This document shows, one piece after another, positions 1 through 9,393 of a DNA stretch of 64,000 nucleotides. The notes beneath the pieces are model-generated. The model was not told where the DNA came from. It searched no databases and saw only the letters and a program-made list of their open reading frames with translations. The translations under genes and the position numbers were made by a program. The stretch is from Hyphomicrobiales bacterium (GTDB lineage: Bacteria > Pseudomonadota > Alphaproteobacteria > Rhizobiales > Rhizobiaceae), in the NCBI GenBank assembly GCA_900470805.1, contig UCCA01000001.1, positions 62,001 to 126,000 of the forward strand, in the 5' to 3' direction. How positions within the stretch are numbered: position 1 is the stretch's first letter; every line of letters begins with the position of its first letter.

Positions 1-43
1 TGCCGTCCGCCATATGGTCGACGATCTGCCTTCCAAGCTTCAT
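1..43 (-). CDS. Possible 5' end of a gene running off the left edge
   Basis: An ATG at position 43 on the minus strand opens a frame that stays open to the window edge and begins MKLGRQIVDHMADG. There is no strong ribosome binding site in front of it. Only 14 codons are visible, so no family can be assigned, and this may be chance. It would be divergent from the EAL gene, with about 180 bases between the two starts. Confidence 0.2.
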   Translation of the reverse strand, partial: MKLGRQIVDHMADG

Positions 44-225
44 AGTCCGGCCATCTTAGCCGAACAATCAATAGGAGAGCGTCCTCCACGCGATTTGACT
101 TGCTTTATGCGAAGCAGTGCTAATAAACAGCGGGTCGAAGATGGGTTTATAGTTTAACCATTCTTAATCCATTGTTCGCGAGTGTTCGAATATTGGAATT
201 GACGATCGTCAATTGGAGAGTTCGG

Positions 226-1815
226 GTGCGCTTCGCATGGGTTACGGTGCCGATAGTCGGCGCAATTATCGCGTTGTCTGCGGCGCAGCTCTTTCAAATT
301 GAAGCGGTTGATGCTCAAATAGCAAGGGATGCTGCGGAACTTCTTCATGTGGCGGTTGCCGTCGCAGATGAGTCAAACAAGATCATTACAGCGGTGAATG
401 ATCTGCCGGGCCCGGCTTGCGCGCCGAGCGATTTGCGAGACCTGCGATTTTTAGCTGCAAGTTCCATGTATGTCCTTGATGCAGGCAGGTACCGCGACGG
501 TAGGGTGGATTGCACGGGGCTGTGGGGCGTTCCAGTAACCCCGCTTGCGGTCTCGACGCCGGATCACATTACACCTGCGAACGTACTATTATGGCAAGAG
601 AAAGAGCTGGCATTTGATCGCCGCCTGAAAGCTGATGTGGCGGTCTCCGGCAACGCAATTCTCTATATGCGTTCTGCTGCCTTTCACAGATACGATGAAA
701 TTTCGGATGATATGCGCGCGATCATTGTGACCTCCGATGGAGGGCATATTTTCAGAGGTTTTGGTCGCGAGGCTCCAGCAGTCATTACGGCGTTTCGAAA
801 AACGAATGATTTGTTGCAGATGCGCGGGCGCCACGCCACGGATTGCGATGAACGGCACCAAATCTGTGTTATAATGCAAAAGGATATCTCCGCGAATGTA
901 TTTGCGCGGTCACCGCTTGCCGCGTGTGCTATCCTCCTGTTGGGTGCACTTGCAGGCGCTGGCGGCGGATTTGCGATTGAAGACCTCCTGCGAACCTACC
1001 GCAGTATGGATAGGCAACTGCGACGGGCACTTAAGCGCGGCAGATTTCGTGTCGCCTACCAGCCAATTGTAAGCCTCGGAAACCGCCAGATCACCGGTGT
1101 TGAGGCGCTCGCGCGATGGAACAACGAGGACGGGCAGGCGATCTCTCCGGAAGTCTTCATTGCCCGTATCGAGAAGATGGGGCTTCTGCCTGAGCTCACA
1201 AACGCCGTTATCATTCGCGCGCTCTCCGACCTTCAGGGACATCTGACAGATACTTCCGACTTTTACGTCAGTATCAATGTCGGCGTCACAGATCTGCTTT
1301 CGCCTGATTTCACAACATTTCTTCTGCATGAAACGAAGAGCCGAAGAATAGATCCGAGGCGGATTGCGCTGGAGATTACCGAACGCGCTTCGGCGGACAT
1401 GGAGGCGCTCATTACGGCGGTCGTCAAGTTTCGCTCGATGGGCTTCAGAATTTTCATCGACGATTTTGGAACGGGATATTCGGGACTGGCCTACTTGGCC
1501 AGCATGCCGGTAGACGTGGTAAAGGTCGATAGGATGTTCACCAGCGCGGTTGGAACCGACTCTCTGCGAGCGAAGATGTTCGGAAACATCTGCAGCATGA
1601 TCAATGAGGTAAGCGGAAACGTTCTTGTCGAAGGTGTCGAAACCTCCGATCAGGCGGATCAACTACAGCAGCTACTCCCCGACGCGAGTGCCCAAGGCTG
1701 GTTCTTCGGAAAGCCAATGGAGGACATTTCCGCGCTGGCACCCTACTTTCAACGGCGTCCTTCGGTGACAAGCCCGCAACAATACGCGGACATCAGGACC
1801 CAACCGTCTACATAA
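226..1815 (+). CDS. Membrane-anchored EAL-domain cyclic-di-GMP phosphodiesterase with CSS-type sensor
   Basis: Predicted to hydrolyse c-di-GMP to pGpG at the inner membrane. Seen: a membrane segment near residues 3-20, a periplasmic stretch with two cysteines near residues 65 and 96 followed by a second membrane segment near 229-248, then a full EAL domain. The EAL domain keeps EAL(ARW) near 293, EITER, DDFGTGYS near 412, EGVET near 469 and a final QGWFFGKP, so the catalytic and metal-binding residues look intact. The architecture matches CSS-motif EAL proteins, in which the periplasmic cysteines are redox-sensitive. No GGDEF domain is present. I chose GTG 226 because GGAGAG lies 5 bases upstream. 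A TTG at 172 would add 18 residues but has no ribosome binding site. Monocistronic, convergent with the next operon. Confidence 0.9.
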   Translation: MRFAWVTVPIVGAIIALSAAQLFQIEAVDAQIARDAAELLHVAVAVADESNKIITAVNDLPGPACAPSDLRDLRFLAASSMYVLDAGRYRDGRVDCTGLWGVPVTPLAVSTPDHITPANVLLWQEKELAFDRRLKADVAVSGNAILYMRSAAFHRYDEISDDMRAIIVTSDGGHIFRGFGREAPAVITAFRKTNDLLQMRGRHATDCDERHQICVIMQKDISANVFARSPLAACAILLLGALAGAGGGFAIEDLLRTYRSMDRQLRRALKRGRFRVAYQPIVSLGNRQITGVEALARWNNEDGQAISPEVFIARIEKMGLLPELTNAVIIRALSDLQGHLTDTSDFYVSINVGVTDLLSPDFTTFLLHETKSRRIDPRRIALEITERASADMEALITAVVKFRSMGFRIFIDDFGTGYSGLAYLASMPVDVVKVDRMFTSAVGTDSLRAKMFGNICSMINEVSGNVLVEGVETSDQADQLQQLLPDASAQGWFFGKPMEDISALAPYFQRRPSVTSPQQYADIRTQPST

Positions 1816-1911
1816 GTTGTTAGACACCCAATCCCTTGATGTTCTTCCCATTCCAGACCTGCTTTGAAAGCGGGCGAGCACCGAAAACTCGATTTCGCAT
1901 GGCCGGCGGCC

Positions 1912-3006
1912 CTATCGGACCCGTCTTCCCGAGGCGTCAAAGAAACGCAGTTGCGCGCTATCCCATGAGAAATGGACCATGTCGCCTGAATTCACGGGAG
2001 CCGGCGAGCGGTGTTCGGCAATGATCGATTGTCCCTCGTTGGTCTGGCAGTACAGAAACTGCGTACCGCCGAGATACTCGGAGAAATCCACCTTGGCTTG
2101 AAGCAACCCCTCACCCGAGGTGGAAACGACCAGATGTTCGGGGCGTATACCCATCGTGATCTCGGCCCCCGCTGACGACTTCCCTGACTGCAGTGACACC
2201 GGAATACGGTTCTCGCCCAGGCGTATCGAGCCATCGTCTGCCCACCGCGCAGCCAGCAGGTTCATCCGTGGCGATCCGATGAAGCCGGCAACGAAGATGT
2301 TGGCTGGATTTTCGTAGACCTCGCGCGGCGTGCCGGTTTGTTCGATGCGCCCATCACGCAGCACGACAATCATATCGGCAAGCGTCATCGCTTCGGTCTG
2401 GTCGTGGGTGACGTAGATCATCGTGTTGCGAAGTTCGCGGTGAAGTCGCGCGATCTCGATGCGCATCGACACACGCAGTTCGGCATCGAGGTTCGAGAGT
2501 GGCTCGTCAAACAGAAACACATCCGGCTTGCGTACGATCGCGCGGCCGATCGCCACGCGCTGGCGTTGGCCGCCGGACAGTTGGCCGGGCCGGCGGTCGA
2601 GAAGCGGGTCGATCTTCAGGATCGCAGAGGCTGCCCGGACCCGCGTTTCGATTTCCGCTTCCGGCGTGCGCGCCATTTTCAGCCCGAAGGCCAGATTGTC
2701 GCGCACGCTCATATGCGGATAGAGCGCATAGGACTGGAACACCATGGCGATGCCGCGATCCGAGGGATCGAGATCGGTGACATCGCGCCCCTTGATCTCG
2801 ATCTCACCGTCGGTCACCTCTTCAAGTCCGGCGATCATGCGCAAAAGCGTCGATTTTCCGCAGCCGGATGGGCCGACGAAGACCACGAAGGAACCCTCCG
2901 TGATCGTCAGGTCGATGCCGTGAATGACCTCCAAGTTGCCGAAACTCTTGCGGATATCGGTCAGTACGACACCTGTCTTGGCCACGTCATGCATTGTCGT
3001 TTTCAC
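1912..3006 (-). CDS. Sugar ABC transporter ATP-binding protein (UgpC/MsmK-type)
   Basis: Energises the sugar importer encoded upstream in the same operon. Seen: Walker [10 protein letters not shown] near residue 46, Q-loop [11 protein letters not shown], signature [14 protein letters not shown], Walker [14 protein letters not shown], the switch histidine in THDQTEA, and a C-terminal regulatory OB/TOBE portion (residues about 240-364) typical of the MalK/UgpC class. About 364 residues is the usual size. The frame starts at GTG 3006, overlapping the end of the GH127 gene by 20 bases. An in-frame ATG at 2994 overlaps it by 8 bases and is a reasonable alternative. It is the last gene of the lacI-SBP-permease-permease-GH127-ATPase operon. 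MsmK-type ATPases can serve more than one importer, so exclusive partnership is inferred. Confidence 0.93.
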   Translation of the reverse strand: MKTTMHDVAKTGVVLTDIRKSFGNLEVIHGIDLTITEGSFVVFVGPSGCGKSTLLRMIAGLEEVTDGEIEIKGRDVTDLDPSDRGIAMVFQSYALYPHMSVRDNLAFGLKMARTPEAEIETRVRAASAILKIDPLLDRRPGQLSGGQRQRVAIGRAIVRKPDVFLFDEPLSNLDAELRVSMRIEIARLHRELRNTMIYVTHDQTEAMTLADMIVVLRDGRIEQTGTPREVYENPANIFVAGFIGSPRMNLLAARWADDGSIRLGENRIPVSLQSGKSSAGAEITMGIRPEHLVVSTSGEGLLQAKVDFSEYLGGTQFLYCQTNEGQSIIAEHRSPAPVNSGDMVHFSWDSAQLRFFDASGRRVR

Positions 3007-4915
3007 CGGCTCTCACCCAAACCAGCATTTCGCCGGGCGACCTGTTGTCCCAGAACGAGTATGGCACGAAACGCGCCGTCGTCTCTTCCGCTTCAGGAGG
3101 CGTGGTGCGATAAAGAGCGTCGCCCCAGTCGGCTCTGTCGCGGGTGACGGCAAGATCCAGCGCCACGGCGCCGCCAAGGTTTTCCGTCTTGGCTGTCGTC
3201 GCCTGCGAGACGGGACGCGTCAGCCTGATGCCGTTCAAGCCGTCGCCGTTGTCAGTCTCCTCGACGCAGTAGACCATCGGCCCGCGCATCAATGCCGTGC
3301 GGCCGGCATCCTGCCGGACCCTAGGATTGGCAAACAACGCACGTGGGGTAAGCGGAATGTCGAGATCGATATGATCGCCGGTCGTCCAGTCCCGGTCGAT
3401 GCGGGCGTAGCCATCCACCGTTCCCGATGCGAGATCGATCGCTTCGCCGTTGACTTTCAACTTTGCGCCATCGGCCCATTCAGGAATGCGCAGGGCTATG
3501 GCAAAATGTGCCGGCTTGTCCGTCGTCACGTCGAACCCGATGGCCCCATCCCAGGGGTAGCGTGTCTTTTGCGACAATCCGATAGCCGTACCGCCGATCT
3601 CGAAACGCGCCTGGCTCTCTCCATAGAGATGGACTGCAATCTCGTCATCGGAGACCGCGTACATATAGGAGCCAATCGAGGCAAGCAGGCGAGCGATATT
3701 AGGCGGGCAGCAGGGGCAGGGGTGCCAGATCCACCGGTGATGCTTGCCGGCGCTCTCCAGAGGGTTCTCGTAGAAGAAGGTTTTGCCATCGAGTGACAGG
3801 CCCGACATGGCTCCGTTGTAGAGTGCCTGTTCCATGATGTCGGCGTAGCGCCGGTTCGGGCCGCGACCCAGCATGCGGCTCGCCCAGAAGACGAGACCGA
3901 TGGACGCGCAGGTCTCGGCGTAGGCGCTTTCGTTGGGCAGATCGTAATAGTCGGTGAATCCCTCGTTGGACACCGCCGGTCCAATGCCGCCCGTGACATA
4001 CATCTGCTTGGTGACCAGATCGTCCCACAGGGTGTCGAGTGCTGCGGTCAGGCTGTCGTCATTGTATTCCGTGGCAATATCGGCCATGCCGCAGTAGAGA
4101 TACATGGCGCGCACCGCGTGGCCGACGACCTTTTTCTGCTCGCGCACCGGGGCGTGAGACTGGCTGTATTCGTAGGTCTTTTGAATGAAATTGGCAGGAT
4201 CGCGACCGTCGCGGATCGCTTCTTCGGTAAAGAAATGCGGTTCCGTGCCTCGTTCGTCGATGAAGAACTTGCAGAGATCGAGATATTTTTTCTCTCCGGT
4301 CACACGGGCGAGCTTGACCAGCGCCAGTTCGATTTCCTCGTGGCCGCAATAGCCGCGAAGCTGGCCTTCGCCCCGACCGAAGGTCTTGGTCAGGTAGTCG
4401 GCATAGCGGCACATGATGTCGAGCAGCTTGCGCTTGCCTGTCGCCTGGAAGTAGGCCACCGCGGCCTCGATCAGGTGGCCGGCGCAATAGAGTTCGTGGT
4501 GATCGCGCAGGTTGGTCCAGCGGCGGTCCGGCTGGACGCGTTGGAACCAGGCGTTCAGATAACCGTCGGCGTCTTGCATCTTCTCATACATGTCGATGAT
4601 CTCGTCGACGCGCGCCTGCAGCTTCGGGTTCGGCCGCCGGTAGAGCGAATAGGCAACCGTCTCGATCGACTTGCCGAGATCGCTATCCCAGAACATCTGG
4701 GTGGTGCCGCCCCACGGCTGGATCGGTATGACGATGCCCGGGCCTGGCTTGCTGGTGTCGATCGCATCGACCATGCCGGCTTCCACACAGCGATCGAGCA
4801 GCGTCTCGGCTGTCGTGTTGCAGATCGCGTCCTGACGATCACCGAACAGGCCGTGGATATCGACGCTCGGAACGGGAAGGGGGCGGAACTGGCGGTCTTT
4901 CTTCGTCATTGTCAT
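2987..4915 (-). CDS. GH127 beta-L-arabinofuranosidase-like glycoside hydrolase
   Basis: Predicted cytoplasmic exo-enzyme releasing L-arabinofuranose (or a related sugar) from imported oligosaccharides. Seen: 642 residues, close to the family size; an (alpha/alpha)6-like N-terminal region with [16 protein letters not shown] and DGYLNAWF; then [20 protein letters not shown] and HPCPCCPPN. In the characterised Bifidobacterium longum HypBA1 the catalytic and zinc residues are Glu322, Glu338, Cys340, Cys417 and Cys418. The spacing here (Glu to Glu 16 residues, Glu-x-Cys, then CC) reproduces that set, so the unusual Zn-cysteine nucleophile centre appears complete. No signal peptide is seen, which fits import before cleavage by the linked ABC transporter. 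GH127 also has members with other specificities, so the substrate is inferred. Confidence 0.9.
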   Translation of the reverse strand: MTMTKKDRQFRPLPVPSVDIHGLFGDRQDAICNTTAETLLDRCVEAGMVDAIDTSKPGPGIVIPIQPWGGTTQMFWDSDLGKSIETVAYSLYRRPNPKLQARVDEIIDMYEKMQDADGYLNAWFQRVQPDRRWTNLRDHHELYCAGHLIEAAVAYFQATGKRKLLDIMCRYADYLTKTFGRGEGQLRGYCGHEEIELALVKLARVTGEKKYLDLCKFFIDERGTEPHFFTEEAIRDGRDPANFIQKTYEYSQSHAPVREQKKVVGHAVRAMYLYCGMADIATEYNDDSLTAALDTLWDDLVTKQMYVTGGIGPAVSNEGFTDYYDLPNESAYAETCASIGLVFWASRMLGRGPNRRYADIMEQALYNGAMSGLSLDGKTFFYENPLESAGKHHRWIWHPCPCCPPNIARLLASIGSYMYAVSDDEIAVHLYGESQARFEIGGTAIGLSQKTRYPWDGAIGFDVTTDKPAHFAIALRIPEWADGAKLKVNGEAIDLASGTVDGYARIDRDWTTGDHIDLDIPLTPRALFANPRVRQDAGRTALMRGPMVYCVEETDNGDGLNGIRLTRPVSQATTAKTENLGGAVALDLAVTRDRADWGDALYRTTPPEAEETTARFVPYSFWDNRSPGEMLVWVRAGENDNA

Positions 4916-4936
4916 GGCTTCATCCGTTTCTAGAGA

Positions 4937-5815
4937 TCATTTCACCGCGCCGGCCATCAGCCCGCGCATGTAGTAGCGTTGCAAAAGCAGGAAGACGATC
5001 AGGCAGGGGATCGTCATGACGGCCACGCCGGCCTGGACCGCGCCCCAGTTGACTGCCCCGAGACGACCGGCGCGTACTGCCATCATCAGAACCGGCAGCG
5101 TGTATTTCTCGTTGCTGGACAAAAGGATCAGTGCCGCCAGGAACTCGTTCCAGGCGTTCAGGAACGCAAAGATTGCGACGGTCGCCACCCCTGGCAGAAC
5201 CAGCGGCAAAAGCACGCGGACCAGAAGCCTGAGATCGCGGGCGCCGTCGATCCGGGCAGCCTCCTCGATCTCTTTCGGTACCGCGTCGAAGGCATTGCGC
5301 ATCATGAACACCGAGAATGGCAGTTGGAGCGTGACGTAGATAAGGGTGAGCCCGAACAGCGAGTTGTTCAGCCCGAGCTTTGCCAGAATGATGAAGAGCG
5401 GCGTCAGGATCGATTGGAACGGGATCATCAGCGTCGCGATGATCAGCACGAAAAGAACGTTCTTGAGCGGAAACCGGTAGCGCGAAAAGCCGTAGCCGGC
5501 GAGCAGGCTGACGATCACCGTCAGGATCACCGTGGCAAGCGAGACCATCAACGAATTCAGCATGTGCTGCCAGATCCCGGCGCCAAAGCCGTCCAAGGAT
5601 CCGTAGGCATCAAGGCTGAAACCATTGATAGGCCACGGCGGCAAGGGCGGCATGCCGGCTTCCGCGCCATGACGAAACGAGGCCAGAAACGCAATCACGA
5701 AGGGCGCCAGGAAAAACAGCGAAATGGCGACGCCGGTGGCGTGATAGATACCGTTCGAGCGTGCCGTTAGCCGGGCGCGACGCTGTTTGGCTGACGTTGT
5801 TTTCACAGGCGTCAC
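4937..5815 (-). CDS. Sugar ABC transporter permease, MalG/UgpE-type
   Basis: Inner-membrane half of the importer channel. Seen: six hydrophobic segments; an N-terminal basic stretch followed by IYHATGVAISLFFLAPFVIAFLASF; and the EAA loop EEAARIDGARDLRLLVRVLLPLVLPG that docks on the ATPase. The GTG start at 5815 lies in a GTGA overlap with the stop of the preceding permease gene, giving about 292 residues, the usual size. The frame is open far upstream, but that part runs inside the other permease and is not coding. Co-transcribed and translationally coupled with its partner. Confidence 0.93.
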   Translation of the reverse strand: MTPVKTTSAKQRRARLTARSNGIYHATGVAISLFFLAPFVIAFLASFRHGAEAGMPPLPPWPINGFSLDAYGSLDGFGAGIWQHMLNSLMVSLATVILTVIVSLLAGYGFSRYRFPLKNVLFVLIIATLMIPFQSILTPLFIILAKLGLNNSLFGLTLIYVTLQLPFSVFMMRNAFDAVPKEIEEAARIDGARDLRLLVRVLLPLVLPGVATVAIFAFLNAWNEFLAALILLSSNEKYTLPVLMMAVRAGRLGAVNWGAVQAGVAVMTIPCLIVFLLLQRYYMRGLMAGAVK

Positions 5816-6729
5816 GGCTTTTCCTCCCGGACGCTCAGAAGCCAGAGCTGGACGATACTGATGGCTACCAGAATGGCGAGGAGCACGATCGACAAGGCCG
5901 CCCCGTAGCCGAGATTGAAGGACACGAACGACTGGTTGAAGATGTAGTAGACGACCGAGATCATACGGTTCTGAGGCCCGCCTGATGTCATGATGTAGAA
6001 CTGGTCGAAGGCGAGGATCGATCCGGTGACTGAAACGATCAGCGCAAGAGCGATGGTCTTGCGCATCAGCGGCAATGTCAGATGGCGGAACCGCTGCCAT
6101 CGGCCGGCCCCGTCAATGCGGGCGGCTTCCGTCAGGTCGGCAGGAATGGCCTGCAGGCCGGTGAGCAGGATGATCATGGTGAAGCCCGCAATTTTCCAGA
6201 CGACCATGACGATGATGGTGAGAAAGGCGCTGTCGAAAGTGGCGAGCAGGTTAGGGGCCTTGTCCACCAAACCAAGTGCCTTGAGGGCCGGACCGATAAA
6301 GCCGCTATCGACATTTGCCAACCACACCCAGAGCAGCGATGCTGTCGCTAGGCCGACGACAACGGGCAGGAAGATGATGGTGCGATAGGCGCTGACGAAC
6401 TGTCGTTGCTTCTCCACGAAGATCGCTAACGGAAAGGCCACGGCGAAGATCGCGATGGTGACGACGACGGTGTAATAGGCCGTGAACTGCAGGGCCGCCA
6501 TGAAGCGCGCGTCATGGAACATGCGGACATAGTTCCTGAAACCGATCCAGCGGGTGCCCCCCATCAGGGGCCAGTTGTGCAAGCTCATCCAGCCCGTAAA
6601 AATCACCGGGATGACGAAGAAGGCGATAACGAGCACCATGGCAGGCGCAATGTAGACCAGCCCGTGCAGCCCCTTTCTGCGGGAGCGCCGGCGTCTGGGC
6701 GACAAAAGGTTAGATCCCGATGCGATCAT
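5812..6729 (-). CDS. Sugar ABC transporter permease, MalF/UgpA-type
   Basis: Partner permease of the importer. Seen: a basic N-terminus (SPRRRRSRRKGLHG) that should stay in the cytoplasm, then LVYIAPAMVLVIAFFVIPVIFTGW and further membrane spans, and the EAA motif LTEAARIDGAGRWQRFRHLTLPLMRKT. ATG 6729 is preferred: GGAG lies about 7 bases upstream, and the protein then begins MIASGSNLLSP and is about 305 residues. A longer reading with 50 extra residues shows no membrane or family-like sequence. Eighty bases separate it from the binding-protein gene. Confidence 0.92.
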   Translation of the reverse strand: MIASGSNLLSPRRRRSRRKGLHGLVYIAPAMVLVIAFFVIPVIFTGWMSLHNWPLMGGTRWIGFRNYVRMFHDARFMAALQFTAYYTVVVTIAIFAVAFPLAIFVEKQRQFVSAYRTIIFLPVVVGLATASLLWVWLANVDSGFIGPALKALGLVDKAPNLLATFDSAFLTIIVMVVWKIAGFTMIILLTGLQAIPADLTEAARIDGAGRWQRFRHLTLPLMRKTIALALIVSVTGSILAFDQFYIMTSGGPQNRMISVVYYIFNQSFVSFNLGYGAALSIVLLAILVAISIVQLWLLSVREEKP

Positions 6730-6808
6730 CCAGGAGCTCCGCAAGGTTTTCTGAAGGGTGACCGGAAGACGGATACCGCCTTCCGGTCTTGGCAGCATCG
6801 CGGAGCGA

Positions 6809-8047
6809 TTATTGACCACTGTCGATGATCGATTGCATCTCGCCTTGAGCGGTCGAGAAGGCGCCATCCACATCGTCACCGAAGATCGCGGCGCTGATGA
6901 ACGTGGCCCAGGGGCCGTTGTTGCTGTTGATCAGGTCGTTGAATTGTAGCGTGTAAGGCGTCTTGGCGACCGCGATCGCATCGATGCCGACTTGCAGTCG
7001 CGGATCGAGGCCCTGCAAGACTTTCTCGGCGATATCGCCGCGTGTCGGCAGGCTTCCGTATTTCGCCATCATCTTCTGGCCATCCTCGGAATAGATGTAT
7101 TCGAGGAATTCCTTGACCGCGGCGATCTTCGGCGTGCCCTTGGTGATGACGAAATTGTCGCCGCCGGCAAACGACGATGTGCCGCCCGTCGCGCCCGGTA
7201 TCAGCGTTACCCCGAAATTGATCTCCGGATGCTCGGTGACCAGAGAGCCGATGGCAAATGCCCCGAGGCTTTGCTGGCCGATCTTGCCGCTGGTAAAGCT
7301 CAGGAAGTTTGCGCCATTGTCGCTGGCCGCACCCGCCGGCACCAGATCCTTCTTGACCATGTTGCGGTAGATATCGATGGCCTTGCGCATTTCCGGCGTA
7401 TCGAGCGTCGCGGTCTTGCTGTCGGCGGACAGGATGTCTTTACCGGAGCCCCAGACGAGCGGAGTGAAGGTAAAGATCATGCAACCGCCGCAACCGCCAC
7501 CCGAGAAGTAGAAGCCATAGGTGTCGTCACCCAGAGCGCGAATTTTTTCGGCATTGGCAGTGATTTCGTCCCAGCTGGTGGGTGCCTTTTCCGGGTCAAG
7601 CCCGGCCTTTTTGTAGAGATCCTTGTTCCAAGCGAAGACCGATGTTTCAACCGACAACGGCAGGCCGTAGATGCGGTCCTGATAGGTGCCGAGCTTCACA
7701 TGCGATGGTGACAGGGCGTTGAAATAGGGCAGCGACTTCGCCCAGTCCGTCAAATCCTCGAGTTGCCCGGCAGCCGCAAAGGCCGGGTTGTAGATCAGGT
7801 CCATCGATAGTGCGTCCGGTGCCTGTCCACCGGCGATCGCGGTCGCGTATTTCTGCACCAGTTCCGAAAACGGCACCTCGGTCATCGCCACCTGATTTTC
7901 GTGGCTGGCGTTATAGGCCTCAACGGTTTTCTTGAAGGCATCGCCGATACCCGTGCGCACCCACATTTCCACCTTCTCGGCGGCGGCGGCTGACGATGCG
8001 AGGCAAAGAACAGCGATGCTTGTCGCTGTCAAAAGACGCTTGATCAT
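6809..8047 (-). CDS. Periplasmic sugar-binding protein of ABC importer (family 1)
   Basis: Captures the oligosaccharide in the periplasm for the two permeases. Seen: a clear Sec signal peptide (MIKRLLTATSIAVLCLASSAAAA, cleavage near residue 23), then EKVEMWVRTGIGDAFKKTVEAYN and the segment PFSELVQKYATAIAGGQAPDALSMD characteristic of MalE/UgpB-like binding proteins. The 412-residue length is normal. A CGGCGGCM cysteine run near residue 188 is unusual in this family and might be a disulfide or metal site; that is only an observation. It follows lacI by 40 bases with a good ribosome binding site (GGAGTG before ATG). Highest-expressed gene of the operon by analogy. Confidence 0.93.
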   Translation of the reverse strand: MIKRLLTATSIAVLCLASSAAAAEKVEMWVRTGIGDAFKKTVEAYNASHENQVAMTEVPFSELVQKYATAIAGGQAPDALSMDLIYNPAFAAAGQLEDLTDWAKSLPYFNALSPSHVKLGTYQDRIYGLPLSVETSVFAWNKDLYKKAGLDPEKAPTSWDEITANAEKIRALGDDTYGFYFSGGGCGGCMIFTFTPLVWGSGKDILSADSKTATLDTPEMRKAIDIYRNMVKKDLVPAGAASDNGANFLSFTSGKIGQQSLGAFAIGSLVTEHPEINFGVTLIPGATGGTSSFAGGDNFVITKGTPKIAAVKEFLEYIYSEDGQKMMAKYGSLPTRGDIAEKVLQGLDPRLQVGIDAIAVAKTPYTLQFNDLINSNNGPWATFISAAIFGDDVDGAFSTAQGEMQSIIDSGQ

Positions 8048-8087
8048 GACACTCCTCCCAAACGGACGCTCTCCTCAGCGCCCTTGC

Positions 8088-9107
8088 TCATTCTTCCGAG
8101 GGCTTTCCCCCGCACGATTGCCGGACAACCAGCCGGCATGGCAGTTTCCGCACGCCCGGGTCGACGGGTCGTCCTTCGGCGAGCGCCAGAACGGTCAAGC
8201 CGGCCTGCCGCCCGAGTTCCCTCAGCCCCATGTCCACCGTCGTTAGCGGCGGTCGTGTCTGGGCCGCGACAATCTCCCAATTGTCGAAGCCGACAACGGA
8301 CACTTCCTCGGGCACGCTGATGCCTCGCTCGCGCAACGCATCCACTGCGCCACGGGCAATCTGATCGTTGCCACAGAACAGACCGTCCGGCTTCTCGCCT
8401 GATGTGTCCCAGATCCGGGCGACAGCCTCGTGACCCCAGCTCTCCGACCAGACGCCGTAAAGAACGGGCTCGATTCCACCGGTCGCCGCGCTAAAGGCGT
8501 CGGCGCGTTCCCGCACCGAGAAGAAATCCTGTGGGCCGGTCAGATGCACGATCCGCTTTCTCCCCAGACGCGACAGCCATTCGACGGCCACTTGCGCGCC
8601 TTGCCCGTCGTCGGAGCGGAAGCTGACACTGTCCGACGGCCCATCCGTAAAGGCATAGACGACAGGCACCGGAAGCTTCGACAGATCAACGGGCAAGCCG
8701 CGATCGATGCGTTTTCCCGTCGCGATAATACCGTCCACCTGCTTGTCGAGCATCGCCTCCACGTGGATCTGCCCGAGTGCCGGATCATCCTCGATCGCGC
8801 ACAGAAAGACCGAAACGCCGTGATCAACCAGCGCTTCCGAGACGCCCGCCATAACGGGCAGCGTGAAGCGACCGTAGGTGTCGTTGGTCAGAAGACCGAT
8901 GGTAAAGCTACGCTTGCTGAGCAGCCCTCTTGCAAGAGCATTGGGGCGGAAACCGATCTCGCTTGAAACACGTTTCACGCGCAACCGCGTCTCGTCTCCC
9001 ATGCGTCCGGTATCGTTGAGGGCTTTCGACGCGGTCGAAATGCTGACGCCTGCAGCCGCAGCAACGTCATGGATCGTCACACGTTTTCCGGAACCTCCAA
9101 TAGCCAA
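8088..9107 (-). CDS. LacI-family repressor of the GH127/sugar-import operon
   Basis: Ligand-responsive DNA-binding repressor. Seen: N-terminal helix-turn-helix VTIHDVAAAAGVSISTASKALN, hinge RPNALARGLLSKRS, then a periplasmic-binding-protein-like core ending with DGLFCGNDQIARGAVDALRERGISVPEEVSVVGFDN. I chose the TTG start at 9107: GGAGG at 9116-9120 is 8 bases upstream, and the protein then starts a few residues before the helix-turn-helix as usual for LacI proteins. The open frame extends to 9227, but that stretch contains the two operator palindromes and is more likely promoter. First gene of the operon, so it should be autoregulated along with the transporter and hydrolase. Confidence 0.9.
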   Translation of the reverse strand: MAIGGSGKRVTIHDVAAAAGVSISTASKALNDTGRMGDETRLRVKRVSSEIGFRPNALARGLLSKRSFTIGLLTNDTYGRFTLPVMAGVSEALVDHGVSVFLCAIEDDPALGQIHVEAMLDKQVDGIIATGKRIDRGLPVDLSKLPVPVVYAFTDGPSDSVSFRSDDGQGAQVAVEWLSRLGRKRIVHLTGPQDFFSVRERADAFSAATGGIEPVLYGVWSESWGHEAVARIWDTSGEKPDGLFCGNDQIARGAVDALRERGISVPEEVSVVGFDNWEIVAAQTRPPLTTVDMGLRELGRQAGLTVLALAEGRPVDPGVRKLPCRLVVRQSCGGKPSEE

Positions 9108-9128
9108 AACCGTTTCCTCCACCTGAGA

Positions 9129-9144
9129 GAGAAAACCTTTTCCC
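9129..9144. promoter_or_regulatory. LacI operator copy 1
   Basis: GAGAAAACCTTTTCCC is an interrupted inverted repeat (one mismatch) matching operator copy 2. It lies 22 bases upstream of the lacI TTG start. Confidence 0.7.
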
Positions 9145-9160
9145 TCAAACTGTGTCAAGC

Positions 9161-9176
9161 GAGAAAAGGTTTTCTC
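9161..9176. promoter_or_regulatory. LacI operator copy 2
   Basis: GAGAAAAGGTTTTCTC has perfect 7-base arms around a 2-base centre. Its centre is 32 bases from copy 1, about three helical turns, so two dimers could bind the same face. No clear -35/-10 pair could be fixed by eye next to it. Confidence 0.72.
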
Positions 9177-9393
9177 AAAGTTTTTCTTGCTTGCTGGTAT
9201 CAGGGTAACCGAGTTCGTATTGACCACGCTGGGGCGTCCAGCGGACCTATTTTGGTAGGCTGTTCTTGGCCGTTCGTGAAAAAGTCAGAGTTCAGCAGCA
9301 GTGCCAGATGAAATCAAGACCTGGGCGTGCTGCCTTGTAATCACCGGCGTCGGGCTGCCTGACGGGTAGGCCACTATCGCCGCGCGCAGTGCC

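Noticed and set aside
4937..6100. Long version of the MalG-type permease with about 95 extra N-terminal residues
   Set aside because: The extra part is rich in Arg/His/Pro, has no membrane span, and overlaps the clearly coding MalF-type permease. The GTGA overlap gives a normal start.
9185..9227. N-terminal extension of the LacI repressor to 9227
   Set aside because: The added residues cover both operator palindromes and lack a ribosome binding site. LacI proteins normally begin just before the helix-turn-helix.
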